From an uncultured Sulfurovum sp. (lineage in GTDB: Bacteria > Campylobacterota > Campylobacteria > Campylobacterales > Sulfurovaceae): a stretch of 64,000 bases of DNA. The translations under genes and the position numbers were made by a program. The stretch covers positions 46,195-110,194 of the forward strand of contig CACVAU010000044.1 in the NCBI GenBank assembly GCA_902727915.1, written 5' to 3'. The notes under the pieces are model-generated. The model was not told where the DNA came from, did no database searches, and saw nothing but the letters and a program-made list of their open reading frames with translations. Below are positions 28,441 to 36,242 of this stretch, in pieces. How positions within the stretch are numbered: the first letter of the stretch is position 1; every line of letters begins with the position of its first letter.

Positions 28441-29445
28441 TTAACTCTTTATGTTTAGTACTTTCCAAGTACCTCCTTTATTTGCCCCTACTCTCTCTAT
28501 AATTTCTTCTTCTTTTAGTTTTTTAATATTTTCTTCAATCTTACGGCTTGATATTCCTACCAATTCAGAAAGTTTTTTAGCTGATATTTTAGGGTTTTCT
28601 AACATATAAGCAATAATTTCTTTTTGATTTTCACTTAGATTTATTCCGACCTTTTTACCGACCTTTTCTCCGACCTTTTGATTTTCTTCTTGTAGTTTTT
28701 GAAGTGTTTTGTAAATTACTTCCAACATAAACTCTATAAAAGGGGTACTTTCTCCCACAGAACCTGAAGCTTCTAAAGCCTCATAATAGTTGGCTTGATT
28801 GTCACGTACCACACTCTCTATGGGGATTTGAGAAAAAATACTTTTATATTTCGTCAATATAACACTTTGCCAAAGTCTACCCAATCTACCGTTACCATCA
28901 GAAAAAGGGTGAATAAACTCAAATTCATAATGAAACACACATGAGACGATGAGTAAATGCTCTTCTGTACTATTCAACCATTCAAAAAGCTCTCCCATAA
29001 GTGTTTGCACCATGTTTGGTGGTGGAGCCACATGTGTTACACCCTCTTGACCTCCAATTCCTACATTGGTATATCTATAATTTCCTGCATTATTCAACAG
29101 TTGACCCATCATCTTTTGATGAGCTAAAAGTAAATCTTTTTCATTACTATAGTTGTACTTTTCTAAAAAATCGTAAGCTTTTATAGCACCTTCCACCTCT
29201 GCTACTTCTCTAACAGTTCCTAGAACTTTAGTACCATTTATAACCGAGGTTACTTTTTCTTCGGTAAACGTATTCCCTTCTATTTGTAGTGTTCCTGTAA
29301 TGGATTTTATACGGTTTTTTTTACGTAGTTTTGGGGTATTGAGTAAGCCTGTTGTATATTTGAGTTCACTTAGTAGTTCTACTATGTTACTGACTTGGGT
29401 GAGGATTTTTGAGGTTATGGTGTATGGGGGTTGGTATTTATTCAT
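28441..29445 (-). CDS. Fic-domain protein with C-terminal winged helix
   Basis: A Fic-domain AMP-transferase-type protein, 334 residues. The active-site motif HPFSDGNGRLGR is complete, including the catalytic histidine, and TLQIEGN fits the inhibitory (S/T)xxxE(G/N) motif found N-terminal to the core, so activity is probably held in check in cis. The C-terminal 70 residues look like a winged-helix DNA-binding domain (KLSELVGISSRKIEENIKKL). The start at 29445 is chosen over the ATG at 29463 because GGAAA lies upstream of it. It then overlaps the STAND gene stop by 8 bases (ATGAATAA). Fic proteins modify host or self targets with AMP; the target here is unknown. Confidence 0.9.
   Translation of the reverse strand: MNKYQPPYTITSKILTQVSNIVELLSELKYTTGLLNTPKLRKKNRIKSITGTLQIEGNTFTEEKVTSVINGTKVLGTVREVAEVEGAIKAYDFLEKYNYSNEKDLLLAHQKMMGQLLNNAGNYRYTNVGIGGQEGVTHVAPPPNMVQTLMGELFEWLNSTEEHLLIVSCVFHYEFEFIHPFSDGNGRLGRLWQSVILTKYKSIFSQIPIESVVRDNQANYYEALEASGSVGESTPFIEFMLEVIYKTLQKLQEENQKVGEKVGKKVGINLSENQKEIIAYMLENPKISAKKLSELVGISSRKIEENIKKLKEEEIIERVGANKGGTWKVLNIKS
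28646..28680. repeat. Three tandem 12-bp units inside the Fic gene
   Basis: CCGACCTTTT recurs at 28646, 28658 and 28670 with a 12-base period. On the coding strand it encodes the KVGEKVGKKVG linker between the Fic core and the winged helix. The unit number could vary by slippage and so change linker length. Confidence 0.7.
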
Positions 29446-32149
29446 TTTGGTTTTCCACAGCATTTTTTGTATTTTTTGCCACTGTTACAAGGGCTTTGTC
29501 TATGATTTTCAATGATTGTATTGATTGTAAAACTAAAGGATGATTATTAACTAAAAAACTTTTTCTCATTTTATAAGCATTGCTCATATACTCATAAGAT
29601 TTCTTTAAATCTTTTAAATCAAAATAAAGCCTTCCTAAATTATGATATATTGATGCAATATCTAAATGTTCCTCTCCCCATATTTTTTTATATAAAACCA
29701 ATGCCTCAAAATAAAAATATTCAGCTTTTCTATATATTTTTTTACATCTATATACTTCAGCTAAATTTGCTATATTCATTATAGTAACATGATGTTCAAC
29801 ACCTAATATTTCTTCATTTATAACAAGTGCCTTAAAATATAATTCTATAGCTTTATCATACAATTCTCTTTTATAAAAATGACCTGCTAAATTATTAGCA
29901 GACATAGCTACACTAGTATGTCTTTCTCCCCAAATTTTATAATTTATTTCAAGAGCTTTATAATAACACCTTTCAGCATCTTCTTCTTGTTCCATATCAC
30001 TATATAACAGACCTAAATTATTATAATTTGTAGCGATAATTGGATGATATACTGTAAAAATATCTTCATTAATTTTCAATGATTTCATATAATAATCATG
30101 TGCTGTTTCATATTGAACTTTTTGTCTATACACTTCTCCTAAATTATTATAAATTTTTGCTATATTTATTTGATTTTTTTCTAAAAGTTTTCCATCTAAT
30201 TCTAATGCTTTTAAAAAATGATTTTCTGCTCCATCATAAAGTCCTAAGACTCTATCAACTTCTCCCAAATTATTATAGATTGAAGCAATATACTTATCTT
30301 CCTTATTAGGAAGTCCTTCTGTTAATTGCAAAGATATTTCATAGAGTTCTTTTGCTTTTATACTTTTACCTATTGAAAAGTATAATAGTCCTAAATTATT
30401 GTAACATATAGCTGTAGATAAATGTTCATCTCCAAATAATACTTTAAACATCGAAATAGCCTTGTGCATTAAAGGAAAAGCCTCCTTATGATTTCCTAAA
30501 TTATAATATATATTACTTGTATCACGAAATAACATTGCAGTTTTTTCCTTGATAAATTTCATTCTTTCTGAAACTTGAAGTAAAGAAATAAAATAAATAA
30601 TTTTATTCCTATATGCTAATGCGATATGAACATCTACACTATCTTTTAAAAATTGATTAAAAGAATCAACTATCCCTTCTATCTCCTCAAAACAAGGAGC
30701 ATAATTAGCCAATAAAAACTCTTTAATAATCTGATGAAGTTTATAACTTTCATCATTTTTTATCAACCACCCTTGTTCACATAAATAATCTAACAATTCT
30801 TCAAAATCACTATCCTCTCGAGAAAACATCTCTTGTAGAAAAGAAAACTCTATCTCAATAGAAGGTAAAATGGAAAGCTGTTTTAACATTAAAGTTTCCT
30901 CTTCATCCAAAGCATCAAGTGTATAAAGCTGATTTAAATAAGTATTAAAACTCTCTTTTCTTTTAACACTCACTTTTGAAAACTCTCCATTTTCAAATTT
31001 ATCTCTAATCATTTGAGGAGTTAACGTTTTTTTAATACTCATTGCAGTTTTTTCCACAAAGAAAGCGTGACAATCTAAATACTCTAAAATATCTTCAAGT
31101 AGTATCTCATCTTCTACTTTATAAATAGAATTAAAAAGTTCTTTTGCATCACGCATAGAAAGTGTATCAATTGTATATTTATCAATATCTTCTATCTCTT
31201 CTCTTGAAGTCAAAAGAATTTGAAAGCCATCATGCTCTTTTAAATCCAAAATTTTTTTTATAATCTTTTTGTTTTCTGTTAGCTCTTGAATGTTATCTAT
31301 AACTAAAAACTTATTACCATTCAATTTTGTAAGTTCATGAAGTATAATACTTAGTCTATCTTGTCCCTGTTCAATATTTAGTTTTAAAGCTCTTTCTAAC
31401 TCATTAATAAACTCATCTAAGCCTTCAAAAAAACCATAATAATCAAACTCATTTTTGTGTTGGTGTAAATAATAACCTGCAATAGTAGATTTTCCCATTC
31501 CTCCAATACCATGAAGAACTAGAGCTTTGGAACTATTTAAACGATCTTCTATATCTTTAAGCTCTACTTTTCTTCCTATAATTGTAGATTTTCCTAGTTT
31601 AGTGGTTAGATTTTGAGGAATATGAGAATTACAAACATTATCATGAAAAATATCACAAAGTGTTTCAAAAACTTTAGTTGCAATCTTAGGGTCTTCACAA
31701 ACTTTTGAATTTATATCTTCAATGCCTAATAAATCAGATGGGAACATACCTTTTTCTTTAAACTCTTCTAAAATTTTATCTGAGAAATTTGGCTTACTTT
31801 TAATATAGAACATTTTTATTTTATAATCAGCATACTTTTTATACTCATCTATTTTAACCAATTTATGAAATTTATCAATAGTATCATCTCTTACTTTTTT
31901 GGCTGTAATCTCAAAAGTCACTTGAATAACAATGTCATTAGAAGTATCAATCAAATCAATAGCAGGAAAATTTGATTTTTCATCATTAGCATTAATCAGT
32001 TTCCAACCATAAACATCATTCAAAATGTTCATAAAAATATATTCGGCTGTTACATGCATACCATAGAGTTTTTGTTTGGTATCATTTTTAACTTTTGATT
32101 CGATGTATGAAAGTTTATCTCTAATAAAATCTGATTTGATAATTTCCAT
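29438..32149 (-). CDS. SMEK-like / STAND NTPase / TPR protein, candidate defence sensor
   Basis: A 903-residue signalling ATPase. Residues 1-125 resemble the SMEK domain of bacterial conflict systems: the N-terminal KLSYIESKV helix and the NFPAIDLID...IVIQVT core followed by a KKV/TIDKF helix. Residues 190-400 form an NB-ARC-type STAND domain with Walker A GIGGMGKST (214-222), Walker B FLVIDN (281-286) and ILLTSRE (311-317), followed by a winged-helix-like part. Residues about 540-880 contain roughly eight TPRs of the kinesin-light-chain type (repeating YNNLGLLY, HxxIAxxYNNLG). This effector-NTPase-sensor order matches anti-phage Avs-like proteins. It looks more AT-rich than its neighbours, suggesting transfer. 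Its stop overlaps the Fic gene. Confidence 0.85.
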   Translation of the reverse strand: MEIIKSDFIRDKLSYIESKVKNDTKQKLYGMHVTAEYIFMNILNDVYGWKLINANDEKSNFPAIDLIDTSNDIVIQVTFEITAKKVRDDTIDKFHKLVKIDEYKKYADYKIKMFYIKSKPNFSDKILEEFKEKGMFPSDLLGIEDINSKVCEDPKIATKVFETLCDIFHDNVCNSHIPQNLTTKLGKSTIIGRKVELKDIEDRLNSSKALVLHGIGGMGKSTIAGYYLHQHKNEFDYYGFFEGLDEFINELERALKLNIEQGQDRLSIILHELTKLNGNKFLVIDNIQELTENKKIIKKILDLKEHDGFQILLTSREEIEDIDKYTIDTLSMRDAKELFNSIYKVEDEILLEDILEYLDCHAFFVEKTAMSIKKTLTPQMIRDKFENGEFSKVSVKRKESFNTYLNQLYTLDALDEEETLMLKQLSILPSIEIEFSFLQEMFSREDSDFEELLDYLCEQGWLIKNDESYKLHQIIKEFLLANYAPCFEEIEGIVDSFNQFLKDSVDVHIALAYRNKIIYFISLLQVSERMKFIKEKTAMLFRDTSNIYYNLGNHKEAFPLMHKAISMFKVLFGDEHLSTAICYNNLGLLYFSIGKSIKAKELYEISLQLTEGLPNKEDKYIASIYNNLGEVDRVLGLYDGAENHFLKALELDGKLLEKNQINIAKIYNNLGEVYRQKVQYETAHDYYMKSLKINEDIFTVYHPIIATNYNNLGLLYSDMEQEEDAERCYYKALEINYKIWGERHTSVAMSANNLAGHFYKRELYDKAIELYFKALVINEEILGVEHHVTIMNIANLAEVYRCKKIYRKAEYFYFEALVLYKKIWGEEHLDIASIYHNLGRLYFDLKDLKKSYEYMSNAYKMRKSFLVNNHPLVLQSIQSLKIIDKALVTVAKNTKNAVENQNE

Positions 32150-32224
32150 AAAAACTTCCTATTTCTGTTAAATTATTATATCTAAATTGTTTAGGAGATT
32201 AAAAGCTTTTATTTCATGCCAACT

Positions 32225-32279
32225 AATGTCCTAGTGAGGCACTACGACCTACGCGACTCTGTCGCTAGTTTTAGACATT
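32225..32279. repeat. Compact nested hairpin element upstream of ygiQ
   Basis: An outer stem AATGTC (32225-32230) / GACATT (32274-32279) encloses two perfect 5-bp hairpins, TAGTG-AGG-CACTA (32232-32244) and GCGAC-TCT-GTCGC (32253-32265). The element is clearly richer in GC than the AT-rich DNA around it and lies 76 bases upstream of the STAND gene start and 98 bases upstream of ygiQ. It may be a REP-like palindromic unit or a structured RNA leader. No coding potential is seen in this 227-base gap. Confidence 0.45.
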
Positions 32280-32376
32280 TTAATTTATGATCCTCTAACA
32301 ATAATTTCCAACCCTAGCAACATCAAAGACAACTTTAGATATAACAAATAAAAATACCCTTAATAAAGAATATCCT

Positions 32377-34143
32377 ATGAATCAACAAGAAAAAGTATAC
32401 TCAAATCCTATAGCTAAAGACTTCCTGCCTACCACTCGTAAAGAGATGGACAAGTTGGGTTGGAAACAGTGTGATGTCATTTTAATTTCGGGTGATGCTT
32501 ACATCGACTCGCCTTTTATTGGGGTGGCTACTGTTGGACGTATTTTAGAACGTTTGGGCTATAAAGTTGGGATTATTGGTCAGCCAGATGTTAAAAGTGG
32601 CAAAGACATTACCCGTTTGGGTGAACCACGACTCTATTGGGGTGTAAGTGGAGGAAGTATTGACTCTATGGTTTCTAACTATACAGCTACTAAAAAGTTC
32701 AGAAACAACGATGACTATACCCCTGGAGGAAAAAATAACAAACGTCCAGACCGTGCGACCTTAGTTTATTGTAACCTCATCCGTCAACACTTTAAAAATA
32801 CTGTTCCTTTAGTTTTAGGGGGTATTGAAGCCAGTCTTCGTCGTGTAACACACTATGACTTTTGGACAAACAAACTTAAAAAACCTATTTTATTTGATTC
32901 TAAAGCTGATGCACTTATCTATGGTATGGGTGAACATGCTATTCGTGAACTCACAGAAGCCATGGACAGAGGGGAGGACTGGAGAAAAGTACGTGGGGTT
33001 TGTTATATTTCTAAAGAGCCTGTTCCTGAATATCATCAACTGCCTTCCCACAAAGAGTGTTTGGAGGACAAAGAAAAATACATTGACCTTTTTGACTTTT
33101 TTTATGATAACAATGACCCAAAAGGGGCTAAAGGACTTTGTGAACCAGTAGATACCCGTTACTCTATTCAAAATCCACCTTCACCTTATCTTAGTGAAGA
33201 AGAGATGGATGCTGTATCATCCTTGCCTTTTACACGTGAACTGCACCCTTATCACCGACCAGAAGGAAAAGTGAAATGTTTAGAAACCATTAAATTTTCC
33301 ATTATGACCCATCAAGGTTGTTGGGGTGAATGTAACTTCTGTGCCATTGGTGTACACCAAGGGAGAACCATTAGAACACGTAGTGAAAAGTCTATTGTTC
33401 AAGAAGCGACAGACTTTACAAAATACAAAGACTTCAAAGGCATCATCTCTGACCTTGGTGGACCTACAGCAAATATGTACGGTTATGAGTGTGCTAAAAA
33501 AGAAGATTTTGGAACCTGTGACCACCAACGTTGTGTTGACTCAAAACATATCTGTGGTTCTATGAAACCTGACCACAGTCGTGTTATTAACCTTATGAAA
33601 GAAGTACGTGCAGTTCCCGGAATTCGTAAAGCTTTTGTTGCCTCTGGAATTCGTTATGACCTTATAAACCGTGACAAACGTCAAGGGTACTCGTACCTCA
33701 AAGAGTTGGTACAACACCATATTTCAGGACAAATGAAAGTCGCACCCGAACATACGCAACAACATGTTCTTGACCTTATGGGTAAACCGGGTAAAAATAC
33801 CCTCATAGAATTTAAAAAACTTTATGACCAACTCAACAAAGACATGGGGAAAAAACAGTTCTTAACTTACTACCTCATTGCAGCTCACCCCGGTTGTACT
33901 GATGATGATATGCATGAACTTAAGCGTTTTACCACTAAAGAACTAAAAATAAATCCTGAACAAGCCCAAGTATTCATCCCTACTCCAGGAACTTATTCTG
34001 CTGTTATTTATTATACTGAGATGGATCCAATTACACGTAAAAAAGTATTTGTAGAGAAAGATATTAAAAGAAAAGAGAAACAAAAAGCAATTATTCAAGA
34101 AGCCATCAAACATAAAGGGTATCAAAGTGGATTTGCAAGTTAA
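32377..34143 (+). CDS. YgiQ-family radical SAM protein
   Basis: A 588-residue radical SAM protein of the YgiQ (UPF0313) family. An N-terminal cobalamin-binding-like region (VILISGDAYIDSPFIGVATVGRIL) precedes the radical SAM core, whose [4Fe-4S] motif is CWGECNFCAI (C-x3-C-x2-C). YECAKKEDFGTCDHQRC contributes a further cysteine cluster typical of the family. The reaction is unknown. It is monocistronic here and flanked on both sides by structured non-coding DNA. Confidence 0.92.
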   Translation: MNQQEKVYSNPIAKDFLPTTRKEMDKLGWKQCDVILISGDAYIDSPFIGVATVGRILERLGYKVGIIGQPDVKSGKDITRLGEPRLYWGVSGGSIDSMVSNYTATKKFRNNDDYTPGGKNNKRPDRATLVYCNLIRQHFKNTVPLVLGGIEASLRRVTHYDFWTNKLKKPILFDSKADALIYGMGEHAIRELTEAMDRGEDWRKVRGVCYISKEPVPEYHQLPSHKECLEDKEKYIDLFDFFYDNNDPKGAKGLCEPVDTRYSIQNPPSPYLSEEEMDAVSSLPFTRELHPYHRPEGKVKCLETIKFSIMTHQGCWGECNFCAIGVHQGRTIRTRSEKSIVQEATDFTKYKDFKGIISDLGGPTANMYGYECAKKEDFGTCDHQRCVDSKHICGSMKPDHSRVINLMKEVRAVPGIRKAFVASGIRYDLINRDKRQGYSYLKELVQHHISGQMKVAPEHTQQHVLDLMGKPGKNTLIEFKKLYDQLNKDMGKKQFLTYYLIAAHPGCTDDDMHELKRFTTKELKINPEQAQVFIPTPGTYSAVIYYTEMDPITRKKVFVEKDIKRKEKQKAIIQEAIKHKGYQSGFAS

Positions 34144-34159
34144 CAATACTTAAAAGTGT

Positions 34160-34217
34160 GCTTTTACTTTTGCCTTTAGGCGACGGGGGGAAATTTAAAG
34201 TATATTAAAGTAAAAGC
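34160..34217. repeat. 11-bp inverted repeat with internal hairpin after ygiQ
   Basis: GCTTTTACTTT (34160-34170) and AAAGTAAAAGC (34207-34217) are perfect reverse complements 36 bases apart. The spacer holds GCCT-TT-AGGC (34172-34181) and a run of six G (34185-34190), unusual in this genome. It begins 17 bases after the ygiQ stop. It could fold into a large stem-loop in the ygiQ 3' end. No T-run follows. The remaining ~200 bases before 34418 show no supported gene. Confidence 0.45.
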
Positions 34218-34417
34218 CATGAAAGTTAAATGGAAAAATAGGAAGAAAAAAACCATCTCTTTCATGTTGTGAGTATAAACAGTAAACGTGTTTGAATCGT
34301 GTAAATTTCAAACTTTTCATAAACTCTTTAAATCCCTAGATATAATGCTTTACAAGAAAAAATAGAAAAAAATAAAACCATTTATTTCTATTTAATTTTA
34401 TGAAAAAAAACCTCTTT

Positions 34418-34954
34418 TCAATAGCTTTTTAAACAAGGCATTGCCAAATTAATATCTAAAATTTCTCTGGCCATTATATTTTGATTTATTTGAGGAGCTA
34501 CTTTTGCAATAACACATATCTCATGACGTGTTATTTTACTCACAACCAAATAAGAAGAAGTCTTATCAAGATTTTCAGGATCATCACTCACTTCAAGTCG
34601 AACAATCATGCCTTTAAGATTAGTAGGTTTTCCCAACTCATGACGCCATTCAGCTTTTAAACCTAATGAAGAAAAAGCTGGACTCACTGTAGTAAAAAAA
34701 TCTAAATCATATTCCTGTTGATTGCGTGTTAAAATAATACTTTGCCTTATGTCACCCTCTATCACCTTCACCCCAATACTAGTAAAGCTTTCACACTCTT
34801 GAAGACTTCCCATATTATCGCTATCTAAGGTAACACAATCTTTTTGATCAATGGAAGTATAGGTACTTGTATTCACTGAAGAATCTAACACCTCAGCCTG
34901 AAGAGAAAAAGAACTTAAATAAAGTAAAACTATAAATGTGATTATTTTTTTCAT
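34418..34954 (-). CDS. Exported hypothetical protein, 178 residues
   Basis: Not recognised. A Sec signal peptide (KKIITFIVLLYLSSFSLQA) is followed by about 155 residues of mixed beta-strand character with a few cysteines (CVTLDS, CESF, CVIAK, CLKSY), so it is probably a periplasmic protein with disulphides. It is divergent from the TPR-like gene at 35055 with about 100 bases between them, which likely holds both promoters. Confidence 0.7.
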   Translation of the reverse strand: MKKIITFIVLLYLSSFSLQAEVLDSSVNTSTYTSIDQKDCVTLDSDNMGSLQECESFTSIGVKVIEGDIRQSIILTRNQQEYDLDFFTTVSPAFSSLGLKAEWRHELGKPTNLKGMIVRLEVSDDPENLDKTSSYLVVSKITRHEICVIAKVAPQINQNIMAREILDINLAMPCLKSY

Positions 34955-35054
34955 ATTTATCCTTTGTACAATTATAGAACTTTTTACTTAAAACATAACT
35001 TTTATTTTTATATGATAAAATTTAACATCTATAGTCAGGATTGGGGAATTCAAG

Positions 35055-36203
35055 ATGCTTAAACTTTTATTATCTATACTAGTTATTGTGAGCCTGATGG
35101 CTTTTGTATTAAACTTTAACTTTTTTGATGAACCTATAAGTATTCAAGAACCCATGCCAAAAATTATCAAAAACAAGATTATAGAACCCATAAAAAAAGA
35201 AATCATTATCCCTGCACCCCTAATTAGTAAAAAGAATCTTATAAAAAATAATTTAAATAAAGAACTCAAAGCACTTCTAATACAAGCTCAAAGTTTATTT
35301 AATCAAAACCAAGATTTAGAAGCCTTGGTTATTTATGAACAAATCATCGAAAAATCAAAAAACTCTCAGGAAACAGAAATATTAAAACTTTTTGCAGAAG
35401 CTTGTTTTAAAAAAGCAACCATACATTACATCTACCCAAGCTATGATACTGATGCTGCCCTAGAAAGCTATGAACTCATTACACAAAAATTTGAAAACAG
35501 TGAAGAAAAATCTTTACTTTTACTCTATATGAAAGCCAAAGTTCAACAAGCCCCTTTTAGTTCAAGAGAAGAAATTCTTGCCACTTATGATGAACTTATT
35601 GAGAAATTTACCAATGACAAAGAAGAAAGATTTTCAACAGAGATAGAAGAACTACTCTTTGCCAAAAGTTTAAGTTTAATGGGCGTAGATGATGAAGAAG
35701 CCATAGAAGTACTTGACCGTATCATTTCCAAATATGATAATACCACCAAACTACCAGATACTGTTCGTTTTTCTATTTTAAACAATATTGAACTCTCTAT
35801 TATCACAGCCAATGAAACTGAAAAGTATGTCGACTTAGCCCAAGAATATATGTCGGACTCTCCAGATACAAAACCCCTTTTAGACATGCTCGATATCATT
35901 AAGAATGCACAAAACTTAGATCAAAGTGAAGCCTTTAGCCAATGGCAAGAAGAACATTCAAACTATGCCTTTCAGGATTGGGACTTTTCAGAACTACGAA
36001 AATGGGCTAATAACATGGAAGTTCTTGAAACACAAATAAGAATCCATGAATATTTAGATGCCTTTGAAAAACAGAAATTTAATAACATTAACCAATCCAT
36101 CATCTATACCACACCCAAAGAAGCTAAAGATACTCAAAGTAATCAAGACTATGAGGAAAAGACTACTGCTTACCCTAATCCCTATGCTCACAATAAACAG
36201 TAA
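35055..36203 (+). CDS. Membrane-anchored TPR-like hypothetical protein
   Basis: A 382-residue protein with one N-terminal membrane helix (LLLSILVIVSLMAFVLNF), a Lys/Ile/Pro-rich linker, then helical repeats from about residue 75 (ALLIQAQSLFNQNQDLEALVIYEQII and similar) that look like degenerate TPRs. Asp/Glu content is high. The topology places the repeats in the periplasm or facing the cytoplasm depending on orientation. No known family is named. It converges with the dodecahaem cytochrome gene across an A-rich spacer. Confidence 0.7.
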   Translation: MLKLLLSILVIVSLMAFVLNFNFFDEPISIQEPMPKIIKNKIIEPIKKEIIIPAPLISKKNLIKNNLNKELKALLIQAQSLFNQNQDLEALVIYEQIIEKSKNSQETEILKLFAEACFKKATIHYIYPSYDTDAALESYELITQKFENSEEKSLLLLYMKAKVQQAPFSSREEILATYDELIEKFTNDKEERFSTEIEELLFAKSLSLMGVDDEEAIEVLDRIISKYDNTTKLPDTVRFSILNNIELSIITANETEKYVDLAQEYMSDSPDTKPLLDMLDIIKNAQNLDQSEAFSQWQEEHSNYAFQDWDFSELRKWANNMEVLETQIRIHEYLDAFEKQKFNNINQSIIYTTPKEAKDTQSNQDYEEKTTAYPNPYAHNKQ

Positions 36204-36211
36204 CTATTATC

Positions 36212-36237
36212 AAAAATAAAAAATAAAAAATAAAAAA
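36212..36237. repeat. Poly-A/T heptamer run between convergent genes
   Basis: About three and a half units of AAAAAAT/AAAAATA fill the 39-base gap between the TPR-like gene and the convergent cytochrome gene. Such runs can slip during replication and can help termination on the minus strand. There is no hairpin next to it. Confidence 0.6.
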
Positions 36238-36242
36238 CGTTC

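Noticed and set aside
34219..34272. Tiny ORF starting MKVKWKNRKK after ygiQ
   Set aside because: Only 17 codons, no ribosome site and inside a structured gap; too short to support.
36205..36242. Intrinsic terminator between convergent genes
   Set aside because: The A/T heptamer run has no stem-loop beside it.
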